Assembly: GCF_003387615.1 (NCBI RefSeq)
Contig: NZ_QUNS01000006.1
Location: forward strand, 1 to 64,000
Length of the DNA stretch: 64,000 nt
Source: Tenacibaculum gallaicum
Lineage (GTDB): Bacteria; Bacteroidota; Bacteroidia; Flavobacteriales; Flavobacteriaceae
Direction: 5' to 3'
Numbering within the stretch: position 1 is the first letter of the stretch; every line of letters begins with the position of its first letter. The translations under genes and the position numbers were made by a program. This document shows, piece by piece, positions 17,392 to 25,064 of the stretch. The notes beneath the pieces were generated by a model. The model was not told the origin of the DNA, made no database searches, and saw only the letters and a list, made by a program, of their open reading frames with translations.

Positions 17392-19746
17392 ATGAAAATT
17401 GTTTTTAACTTTTTAAAACAGCATAAAATTAAAGTTATCATTATAAGTGTTTTTATGGTAGCTTATTATTTCTGTTTACCTAAAAATTTATTCGATAATC
17501 CAACATCAACAGTCGTAACATCAAAAAATAATGAATTGTTAGGAGCTGTTATTGCTAGTGATGGTCAGTGGCGATTTCCTGAGTTAGATTCTGTTCCTAA
17601 AAAATTTGAACATTGTATTTTACAATTTGAAGACGCTTATTTCTACAAACATCTTGGATTCAATCCTATTTCAATAGGAAAAGCGATGGTAGAAAATATA
17701 AAAGCAAAAAAAGTTGTCCGAGGTGGTAGTACATTAACGCAGCAAGTAATTCGTTTATCACGAAAAAACAAAAAACGTTCCTATTTTGAAAAGCTGCAAG
17801 AGTTAATATTAGCCACTCGTTTAGAATTTCGTCACTCCAAAAAAGAAATTTTAAATCTGTATGCTTCACATGCACCTTATGGAGGAAATGTTGTTGGGTT
17901 AGAAATGGCTTCGTGGCGTTACTTTGGATTAAAACCATATCAGTTATCATGGGCAGAAACGGCTACATTAGCGGTATTGCCAAATGCCCCATCATTAATT
18001 TATCCAGGGAAAAATCAACAAAAGCTAAAAAATAAAAGAAATAGGTTACTACAAAAGTTACACGAAGAAGGAATTATAGATCAAATTACGTATGATTTAG
18101 CGATTGAAGAAGAATTACCACAAAAACCATATCCATTACCTACGGTAGCACCACATTTTGTGCAAGAAGTAACTAAAAAGTATAGAGGACAACGCGTAAA
18201 AAGCTCTATTGATATTCATTTACAAAGGCAAATAAATAATTTAGTAAAACAACACTACTTCCGTCAAAAACAAAATGAAGTCTACAATATGGCGGTATTG
18301 GTGTTAGATGTTAAAACAAGAAAAGTACTGTCTTATGTAGGGAACTCTCCAACCGATAAAGCGCATCAAAAAGATGTGAATAATATTAATGCTCCAAGAA
18401 GTACAGGAAGTACTTTAAAGCCTTTTTTATATGCACAAATGCTACAGTCAGGAGATTTATTACCCAATCAATTAGTAGCAGATGTACCAACAGAGATTGC
18501 AGGATATTCTCCGAAAAATTTCAATTTAACTTTTGATGGAGCAGTTCCTGCGAACGAAGCATTGACACGTTCGTTGAATATTCCTTCAGTACGTATGTTA
18601 CAACGATATGGATTGGAAAAATTTAGAGAAGATTTAAGAGCATATCATATTAAAGATATTAATAAATCAGCAGATTATTATGGACTTTCATTAATTTTAG
18701 GAGGAGCAGAAGCCAGTTTGTGGGATTTATGTAAAACTTTTGCAGGATATGCAGGAATTGTAAATCACTATGAAGAATTAAAACATAAGTATTATCAAAA
18801 AGAATTTGTAGAACCTAGTTTTTTGTCTGATGGAATTCCAAATTTTGGTGAGATTCAGGAGGATTATACAACTTTAGATGCTGGGGCTACATTTTTAACG
18901 CTAAATACTTTAATTGAGGTAAATAGACCTTATACAGATCAAGCTTGGAAGTACTATGATTCGTCCCAAAAAATAGCGTGGAAAACAGGGACAAGTTTTG
19001 GGAATAAGGATGCTTGGGCAGTTGGAGTTACCCCAAATTATGTGGTAGGGGTGTGGATAGGAAACTCTGATGGAGAAGGACGCCCTGATCTCACGGGAGT
19101 TGGAAGCGCAGCTCCACTAATGTTTAATGTTTTTGATGTATTACCAAAATCTAATTGGTTTTTAGAACCCTATGAAGATTTAATTGAAGCAGTTATTTGT
19201 GAGAAAAGTGGATTTTTAGCCAAAACTATTTGTCCATCAACAGTAACCAAAAGAGTTCAAAAAAGTGCAATGAAAGCTAAATCATGTCCATATCATCAAG
19301 AAGTAACAGTAGATGCATCTGAAAAATATAGAGTGAACTCAAATTGCGAATCAATTTCCAACATGGTAACAAAACCATGGTTTGTATTGCCACCATTAAT
19401 GGCATATTATTATCAGCAAAATAATGCAGATTATAGATCACTTCCTAAGTTTAGGTCAGATTGTAACCAGTTGGAAAGTAATACAATGGATTTTGTTTTT
19501 CCTGCCAAATATACCTCGAAAATATCTTTAACAAGAGGAGAAAACAATAAGCTAAATCCTATAATTTTAAAGCTTACACACGCTAATGCAGAGGCAAAAG
19601 TGTATTGGTATTTAAACAAACAATTTATAGGAATAACAGAACAGTATCATGAGCAAGCAGTTATGCCAAAAAGCGGAACTCATATAGTAACGGTTATAGA
19701 TGATTTTGGTAATGAGTTGAAGAGAGTTATTGAAATAAAAAATTAA
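17392..19746 (+). CDS. pbpC: Penicillin-binding protein 1C
   Basis: 784 residues from ATG 17392 (an in-frame TTG six bases earlier is less likely). One N-terminal transmembrane helix (about 14-30). The GT51 transglycosylase domain, about 50-220, has FEDAYFYKHLG with catalytic Glu80, RGGSTLTQQVIRL and YASHAPYGGNVVGLE. The transpeptidase domain, about 280-560, has the active-site STLK (Ser340, Lys343), SLNIPS and KTGTS (Lys531). A C-terminal BiPBP_C-like domain at about 690-784 is typical of PBP1C. The enzyme polymerises and crosslinks peptidoglycan at the outer face of the inner membrane, and is functionally tied to alpha-2-macroglobulin in many bacteria. All catalytic motifs are intact. A truncated copy of its 5' end lies 1.1 kb upstream. 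Confidence 0.95.
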   Translation: MKIVFNFLKQHKIKVIIISVFMVAYYFCLPKNLFDNPTSTVVTSKNNELLGAVIASDGQWRFPELDSVPKKFEHCILQFEDAYFYKHLGFNPISIGKAMVENIKAKKVVRGGSTLTQQVIRLSRKNKKRSYFEKLQELILATRLEFRHSKKEILNLYASHAPYGGNVVGLEMASWRYFGLKPYQLSWAETATLAVLPNAPSLIYPGKNQQKLKNKRNRLLQKLHEEGIIDQITYDLAIEEELPQKPYPLPTVAPHFVQEVTKKYRGQRVKSSIDIHLQRQINNLVKQHYFRQKQNEVYNMAVLVLDVKTRKVLSYVGNSPTDKAHQKDVNNINAPRSTGSTLKPFLYAQMLQSGDLLPNQLVADVPTEIAGYSPKNFNLTFDGAVPANEALTRSLNIPSVRMLQRYGLEKFREDLRAYHIKDINKSADYYGLSLILGGAEASLWDLCKTFAGYAGIVNHYEELKHKYYQKEFVEPSFLSDGIPNFGEIQEDYTTLDAGATFLTLNTLIEVNRPYTDQAWKYYDSSQKIAWKTGTSFGNKDAWAVGVTPNYVVGVWIGNSDGEGRPDLTGVGSAAPLMFNVFDVLPKSNWFLEPYEDLIEAVICEKSGFLAKTICPSTVTKRVQKSAMKAKSCPYHQEVTVDASEKYRVNSNCESISNMVTKPWFVLPPLMAYYYQQNNADYRSLPKFRSDCNQLESNTMDFVFPAKYTSKISLTRGENNKLNPIILKLTHANAEAKVYWYLNKQFIGITEQYHEQAVMPKSGTHIVTVIDDFGNELKRVIEIKN

Positions 19747-19804
19747 ATAAATATAAATAGGGTTTAATTAAAAGCTGTATTTTTAGTTTTTTTAAATATA
19801 AAAT

Positions 19805-21628
19805 ATGTTAGAACTAGCAGGGATAATTATACTTGGAATTTTAGCACAATGGGTAGCTTGGAGGTTTAAAATTCCAGCAATTTTACCTTTAATCTTAATA
19901 GGATTACTTGTAGGCCCTATTGCAGCAGAGTTTTTTAATGATGATGGAAGTAAATGGATAGAGCCTGTTTGGGATGGTGAAAAAGGATTATTCCCCGGCG
20001 ACGGGCTGTATTATTTTGTATCACTATCTATTAGTATTATTCTTTTTGAAGGAGGATTAACCTTACGACGTGGTGAAATAAAAAATATAGGACCTGTTAT
20101 TACAAAATTAATAACATTAGGATCGGCAATTACCTTTTTTGGAGGCGCTATAATCGCTCATTATGTGTTTGGTTTAAGCTGGGAATTATCGTTTTTATTT
20201 TCAGGATTAATAATCGTTACAGGACCTACGGTAATAACACCAATTCTTAGAAATATACCGCTTAAAAAAGATGTTTCGGCAGTTTTAAAATGGGAAGGAA
20301 TATTAATAGACCCCATTGGAGCTTTAGTGGCCGTACTTGTTTTTGAATTTATAAGTGTAGGAGGAGGCGCAGGTTTTACAGGAACTGCCTTGTTAGAATT
20401 CTTAAAAATAATCCTTTTCGGAACCACTTTCGGGTTCACTTTTGCCCATGCTTTAATATTTGTAATCAACAAAAAATGGGTGCCACACTACTTATTAAAT
20501 GTAGTTTCTTTATCCACAGTTTTATTAGTGTTTGTAGAGTCAGAGTTATTTGCTCATGAATCAGGACTACTAGCTGTTGTAGTAATGGGAATGGTGTTAG
20601 GAAACAGTAAACTAAAGAATTTAAAAGAAATATTATACTTTAAAGAGTCATTAAGTGTCTTATTAATTTCTATTCTATTTATTTTACTATCAGCAAATAT
20701 TGATTACAAAGAATTAACACTATTGTATGAATGGAAAACACTGCTTTTATTTGCTTTAATAGTGTTTGTAATACGTCCGTTAGCGGTATTTTTAAGTACA
20801 TCTAAATCTAATTTAAAAACAAATGAAAAACTATTTATTAGTTGGGTAGGGCCAAGAGGTATTGTTGCCGCTGGTATTGCTTCGTTATTTGGTAGTAAGT
20901 TATTAAAACAGGGAATTGAAGGATCTGAGTATATAACACCTTTGGTATTTATGGTGGTGTTAGGAACTGTTTTGTTAAACGCTACTACAGCAAGATTGTT
21001 TGCTAAATTAGTTGGCGTGTTTTTAAAGCGTTCAAATGCAATAATGATTGTTGGGGCTTCAGATTTAGCTAGAATGATTGCTAAATACTTAAAACAAAAT
21101 CAAAGAAGAGTAGTATTGATTGATTCCAATATTGAAAATGTAGAAAAAGCAAAGGAAGAAGGGTTGGAGTCAATTGAAGTAAATATTTATGACGATCAAC
21201 TTACAGATAATATCGAACTTAATGATGTAGGGTATTTAATTGCAATGACAGGAAGTGATTCCATTAACAAATTTGTAATCTCAAATTTCTCATCAATTTT
21301 TGGAGAACAGGGTGCTTATCGTTTAGCAACGTCACAAGAAGTTATTACAAAAGATTATGAAGATGAAGATCATTTATTTACTATAGAAGATGATTATATT
21401 AATTTAATGGAAGCTGTAAGAGAGTTTCCTGAAATTCACGAAACAGTAGTCAATTCTATTGAAGATTATAAGAAGAAGATTGAAGAAATTAATCGAGATC
21501 AAAAATCAATACCAATCTTTGTTAAGAGTCAGAAGAATGAAATTTTATTAATTTCAGAATTTGAGAAAAAAGTAAAGAAAATAGAAGATTGGAAGTTAGT
21601 TTACGTGGGGAAGAATTTAAACATCTAA
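19805..21628 (+). CDS. Monovalent cation:proton antiporter (CPA1/NhaP type) with C-terminal RCK domain
   Basis: 607 residues. About a dozen transmembrane helices fill residues 1-400, with the CPA features LFEGGLTL, GPTVITPIL and SWVGPRGIVAAGIASLFG. A cytosolic RCK/TrkA-N Rossmann domain follows (about 410-530: IMIVGASDLARMIAKYL, then VVLIDSNIENVEKA), normally binding NAD(H) or another nucleotide to gate transport. It should exchange Na+ or K+ for protons in pH or salt homeostasis. The 3' end overlaps the converging dnaX stop by 12 bases. Substrate choice cannot be read from sequence. Confidence 0.9.
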   Translation: MLELAGIIILGILAQWVAWRFKIPAILPLILIGLLVGPIAAEFFNDDGSKWIEPVWDGEKGLFPGDGLYYFVSLSISIILFEGGLTLRRGEIKNIGPVITKLITLGSAITFFGGAIIAHYVFGLSWELSFLFSGLIIVTGPTVITPILRNIPLKKDVSAVLKWEGILIDPIGALVAVLVFEFISVGGGAGFTGTALLEFLKIILFGTTFGFTFAHALIFVINKKWVPHYLLNVVSLSTVLLVFVESELFAHESGLLAVVVMGMVLGNSKLKNLKEILYFKESLSVLLISILFILLSANIDYKELTLLYEWKTLLLFALIVFVIRPLAVFLSTSKSNLKTNEKLFISWVGPRGIVAAGIASLFGSKLLKQGIEGSEYITPLVFMVVLGTVLLNATTARLFAKLVGVFLKRSNAIMIVGASDLARMIAKYLKQNQRRVVLIDSNIENVEKAKEEGLESIEVNIYDDQLTDNIELNDVGYLIAMTGSDSINKFVISNFSSIFGEQGAYRLATSQEVITKDYEDEDHLFTIEDDYINLMEAVREFPEIHETVVNSIEDYKKKIEEINRDQKSIPIFVKSQKNEILLISEFEKKVKKIEDWKLVYVGKNLNI

Positions 21629-23317
21629 CCCAAAAGTATTCTTTAGCTTCTCAATTAACGGATTTTTTTCTTTTAGTTTGTCGTACTTCTCTTGAGGAGT
21701 ATAGGCAAACTTTTTTTCTACAGTTTCATTTACAATAACATTGATTTGAATACCGTAATTGTTTAGTTTCTCACGTAAAAAACGTAATAACTTAGGTTTT
21801 CCTTTTTCAAGTTGAGATTTCATTAAATCGTTAGGTAATGAAAAAACAATGGTAAAATCCTCTTGTAGTTTAGGTTCATCTGAAGCTAAAATAGCGGCTA
21901 TACTTCGCTCTCCAAAATTCTGAAGTTGAAAATAATATTTTTTCCAAGCATCTTTTAACTCATCTTGATTAAAAGGAGTTCTAGGATGATTGTCGTAATT
22001 CTCTTCTATATCTATGTTACTTTTTACTTCTTTCTTTTGCTGTAAACTTTTAAAAGATAAAGCAGAGGTACGTCGTTTAATATTTTTTAAAACTGGTTTA
22101 GCAGGAGTTTCTTTTGCTGCTGAAGCTGTTACAGGTGTAGCTTCAACTTTTTTAGGGGTTTTTGCAACAGCAGGTTTCACCTCAGTTTTTTTAATTGAGG
22201 GAGATAAAGCGGTAAAAAAAGTAGCGGGAATTATGTAGTTGCTAGATTTTTTTTTTGCTCCATCAAAAGTGATAGAGGCAATTTGCATTAAAGTAAGTTC
22301 TACCAATAACCGTTGGTTTTTACTTCCTCGGTATTTCAAATCGCAATCGTTTGCCTTATCTATAGCAGGGAGCAAAAACTGCATACTAGCTTTAGACGCT
22401 TGTTCTAAGTACTTCTTTTTTGTATTGTCTCCAATCTCAAGTAAAGCTATGGTAGCTTGGTCTTTTGCTACTAGCAAATCTCTAAAGTGAGAAGCTAAAC
22501 CATTTATAAAATGATGTCCCTCAAACCCTTTTCCTAACACATCATTAAAAGCCATTAAAACTTCTGGAATTTTATTTCCAAGTAACAAGTCAGTAATGTT
22601 AAAATACACATCGTAGTCTAACACATTTAAGTTTTGAGTAACTGCTTCACGAGTTAAATTACTACCAGAAAAACTTACAACTCTATCAAAAATAGAAAGC
22701 GCATCACGCATAGCACCGTCAGCTTTTTGTGCAATTACATGCAAGGCATCATCTTCAGCAGTAATATTTTCTTTAGCACATATGGTTTTTAAATACTCTT
22801 TAGCATCTAAAACACCAATACGTTTAAAGTCAAAAATTTGACAACGAGATAGTATTGTTGGAATAATTTTATGCTTTTCTGTAGTTGCTAAGATAAAGAT
22901 AGCATGCGCTGGCGGTTCTTCTAAGGTCTTTAAAAAGGCGTTAAAAGCAGCTTGTGAAAGCATGTGAACCTCATCAATAATATACACCTTGTATTTTCCT
23001 GTTTGAGGCGGAATACGAACTTGGTCAGTTAAATTACGAATATCATCAACAGAGTTGTTAGAGGCCGCATCTAATTCAAAAATATTGAAAGCAAAATCTT
23101 CATCATCAGTAGTTGCATCTTCTTGGTTAATACGTTTAGCCAAAATACGAGCACACGATGTTTTACCAACTCCACGAGGTCCTGTAAATAATAAAGCTTG
23201 TGCTAAATGGTTGTTTTGTATCGCATTTTCTAACGTATTGGTAATAGCTTGTTGCCCTACCACATCTTCAAAATTTTGAGGACGATATTTACGTGCCGAT
23301 ACTATAAAATGTTCCAT
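21617..23317 (-). CDS. dnaX: DNA polymerase III subunit gamma/tau
   Basis: 566 residues. The AAA+ clamp-loader ATPase has Walker A GPRGVGKT (46-53), Walker B IIDEVHML, sensor segment LATTEKHKIIPTIL and the SRC arginine-finger motif in SRCQIFDF. The lid and oligomerisation domain extends to about 360, followed by a Lys/Ala-rich linker (about 375-440) and a tau-like C-terminal region. The four-cysteine zinc module normally found between Walker A and B is absent: that stretch (LAKRINQEDATTDDEDFAFN) has no Cys. From memory this is shared with other Flavobacteriaceae. No slippage run for a gamma form was identified. Promoter and palindrome upstream are listed separately. Confidence 0.94.
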   Translation of the reverse strand: MEHFIVSARKYRPQNFEDVVGQQAITNTLENAIQNNHLAQALLFTGPRGVGKTSCARILAKRINQEDATTDDEDFAFNIFELDAASNNSVDDIRNLTDQVRIPPQTGKYKVYIIDEVHMLSQAAFNAFLKTLEEPPAHAIFILATTEKHKIIPTILSRCQIFDFKRIGVLDAKEYLKTICAKENITAEDDALHVIAQKADGAMRDALSIFDRVVSFSGSNLTREAVTQNLNVLDYDVYFNITDLLLGNKIPEVLMAFNDVLGKGFEGHHFINGLASHFRDLLVAKDQATIALLEIGDNTKKKYLEQASKASMQFLLPAIDKANDCDLKYRGSKNQRLLVELTLMQIASITFDGAKKKSSNYIIPATFFTALSPSIKKTEVKPAVAKTPKKVEATPVTASAAKETPAKPVLKNIKRRTSALSFKSLQQKKEVKSNIDIEENYDNHPRTPFNQDELKDAWKKYYFQLQNFGERSIAAILASDEPKLQEDFTIVFSLPNDLMKSQLEKGKPKLLRFLREKLNNYGIQINVIVNETVEKKFAYTPQEKYDKLKEKNPLIEKLKNTFGLDV

Positions 23318-23327
23318 TAAAATCTAC

Positions 23328-23341
23328 TGTTTACGTAAACA
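23328..23341. promoter_or_regulatory. Perfect 14-bp palindrome at the dnaX promoter
   Basis: TGTTTACGTAAACA is fully self-complementary. It begins 11 bases upstream of the dnaX ATG and abuts the predicted -7 box, so a bound protein would cover the transcription start. Regulator unknown. Confidence 0.4.
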
Positions 23342-23371
23342 AAAATAGAAAACACAAAGGCAACACACAAA
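23340..23371 (-). promoter_or_regulatory. Predicted dnaX promoter
   Basis: On the minus strand TTTG (23371-23368), a 20-base spacer, then TATTTTTG (23347-23340), matching the Bacteroidota TTTG-N19-21-TAnnTTTG pattern. Start of transcription would fall near 23334, about 17 bases before the dnaX ATG. Confidence 0.6.
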
Positions 23372-23461
23372 CAAATTTCTTAAGGAAATATTAAAGTTGT
23401 AAACAATTGTAAAAAATGTATTCTTTGTACGACCAACTAATATATAAACAGGACTAATTAT

Positions 23462-24121
23462 ATGAAGATATTTAAGGTAGTAACAGCATTTGCAGCTATT
23501 GTTTTAGTGATAACGCTATTGAGTTTCTCGCAAAAAAAAGAAGAAGAAAAACAAAGAAAGACATCAGAAAAAGTACTTTCAGAAACAAAAGTAGCTTACT
23601 TTGCAAGTGGTTGTTTTTGGTGTGTAGAAGCAATTTTTGAAAGTGTAAATGGAGTAGAGGAGGCTGTATCAGGATATGCAGGAGGACACACTAAAAACCC
23701 AACGTATAAAACTATAGGAACAGGTCGTACAGGACATGCAGAATCCGTAGCAGTATATTACAACCCTAAAAAAGTTAGTTTTCAAACGTTAGTAACGGTG
23801 TTTTTTGGTTCACACGATCCAACCACCAAAAATGGACAACATCCAGATTATGGTTCACAATACCGATCAATAGCTTTTTACAAAACAGAAGAGGAAAAGC
23901 AAATATTAGAGAATACTATTAAAAGGTTAAATAAAGATGTGTATCAAGGGAAAATAGTTACGGAGGTTAAAAAGATGGAGAAGTTTTATCCTGCGGAAGA
24001 GTATCATCAAAACTATGAACGTTTGCACCCAGAGAATCCGTATGTGCAAAAAGTTTCAATTCCTAGACTAAATCGGTTTAAACGCAAGTTTCCGGAATTG
24101 CTTAAAAAGGAAAAGCATTAA
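23462..24121 (+). CDS. msrA: Peptide-methionine (S)-S-oxide reductase, membrane-anchored or exported
   Basis: 219 residues. An N-terminal hydrophobic segment (about 5-22) and charged linker precede the MsrA domain, so the enzyme probably acts in the periplasm. The catalytic motif GCFWC (Cys51, Cys54) and VEAIFESVNGV are followed by SGYAGGHTKNPTY, GHAESVAVYY, FFGSHDPTTKNGQ with DYGSQYRS, and a C-terminal PAEEYHQNY. These are all the family's substrate-pocket elements. It repairs the S-epimer of methionine sulfoxide, using thioredoxin-type reductants. Followed by its own terminator, then by a decayed copy of its 3' part with a second terminator. Confidence 0.94.
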   Translation: MKIFKVVTAFAAIVLVITLLSFSQKKEEEKQRKTSEKVLSETKVAYFASGCFWCVEAIFESVNGVEEAVSGYAGGHTKNPTYKTIGTGRTGHAESVAVYYNPKKVSFQTLVTVFFGSHDPTTKNGQHPDYGSQYRSIAFYKTEEEKQILENTIKRLNKDVYQGKIVTEVKKMEKFYPAEEYHQNYERLHPENPYVQKVSIPRLNRFKRKFPELLKKEKH

Positions 24122-24156
24122 AAACTTTATTAAGTTAAAGTTTGTTTATATAAAAG

Positions 24157-24193
24157 CTCCCCAGTAGCAGTGTTACTGGGGAGTTATTTTTTA
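24157..24193 (+). terminator. msrA terminator
   Basis: A 10-bp perfect stem, CTCCCCAGTA (24157-24166) with TACTGGGGAG (24174-24183), loop of 7, then TTATTTTTT. Confidence 0.9.
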
Positions 24194-24271
24194 TAGAGTG
24201 AAGTTTATTTCTTAAACAATATTTCTACCAGGGTAAAAAAATATTATCAGGAGTAAATTTTTTGGGTGAAT

Positions 24272-24401
24272 GTAACTGATCGTGCAGGACATACAGAATC
24301 GTTAGCTGTGCATTGCAATACGGAAAAAGGAGTTTTCAATTCCTCGACTAAATTGGTTTAAGCGTAAGTTTCCGCAATTACTTAAAAAAGAAGAGAACTA
24401 A
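24272..24401 (+). pseudogene. Decayed msrA copy with internal deletion
   Basis: This stretch aligns with two separate parts of the upstream msrA. Bases near 24280-24330 match the segment encoding GRTGHAESVAVYYNPKKVSF (ATCGTGCAGGACATACAGAA versus GTCGTACAGGACATGCAGAA). Bases 24335-24401 match the 3' end encoding the final IPRLNRFKRKFPELLKK segment. The join sits at TTTCAA, a hexamer present at both deletion end points in intact msrA (23780 and 24054), so about 274 bases were lost and the frame shifted. Several stops confirm it is dead. Confidence 0.85.
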
Positions 24402-24433
24402 AAACTTTACCAAGTTAACGTTGGTTTAAATAT

Positions 24434-24468
24434 AAAGCCTCTTAGCAGCATAGTTACTAAGAGGCTTT
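24434..24468 (+). terminator. Terminator of the decayed msrA copy
   Basis: A 12-bp stem, AAAGCCTCTTAG (24434-24445) with CTAAGAGGCTTT (24457-24468). It lies at the same distance after the relic stop codon as the terminator of intact msrA. It may now serve the converging lipoprotein gene as well. Confidence 0.8.
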
Positions 24469-24488
24469 TATAATATGTATTGTTATAA

Positions 24489-25052
24489 TTATTGTATTTC
24501 TACAGGTAATGAAACTTGTACATCTGTTTCTCCACCAGCATTGGTAATATCACCATCTTTAACATTGGCAGCACTTTTATTAGGCTCATGTCTTAAGATA
24601 AAAACATAATTTCCGCTTCCAGCTTCACCAGTTGCAACCGTAAAATTAATACCTACAGGATTTCCATTGGTATCATTATCACCAGCATAAGAGAAAGTAC
24701 TTGTTACACCTGTTTGGCTATAAAAGAACTGGTGTTCATCTGCTTCTTCAGCAACTTCTTCAGTAATATTTTCAGCTGGATCTTCTAATTCGTTTAATAA
24801 GGTAATTTCTCCATTATATGTTGTGTTTGCACTTAAAGTACCTCCTGTAACTATTGGATCGTTAGGACCATCACCATCTAAATCTCTACTTTGTAATGTA
24901 ACGGTGTCACCACCTTCTTGTGGAGTTAATTTAATAGTTACTGTAGTAATAACTTCTTCTTCGTTAACTGGTACTGGATCATCATCACTAGAACAAGAAG
25001 TAATTGCTAATGCAGAAGTAAATAATATGGCTAATAATTTAATATTTTTCAT
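24489..25052 (-). CDS. Small lipoprotein encoded beside a TonB-dependent receptor
   Basis: 187 residues. A signal sequence ends in the lipobox AITSCSS, followed by an acidic linker (SSDDDPVPVNEEE). The body is beta-rich with VTIKLTPQEGGDTVTL and an acidic stretch DLDGDGPNDP resembling a Ca2+-binding loop. A late segment, GNYVFILRHEPNKSA, is typical of a family of Bacteroidota lipoproteins encoded with TonB receptors and often labelled 'type 1 periplasmic binding fold' in annotations. Its start lies 12 bases after the receptor stop, so it is cotranscribed and probably a surface or periplasmic substrate-capture partner. Exact role unknown. Confidence 0.8.
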   Translation of the reverse strand: MKNIKLLAILFTSALAITSCSSDDDPVPVNEEEVITTVTIKLTPQEGGDTVTLQSRDLDGDGPNDPIVTGGTLSANTTYNGEITLLNELEDPAENITEEVAEEADEHQFFYSQTGVTSTFSYAGDNDTNGNPVGINFTVATGEAGSGNYVFILRHEPNKSAANVKDGDITNAGGETDVQVSLPVEIQ

Positions 25053-25064
25053 TTTAAATGTTTT

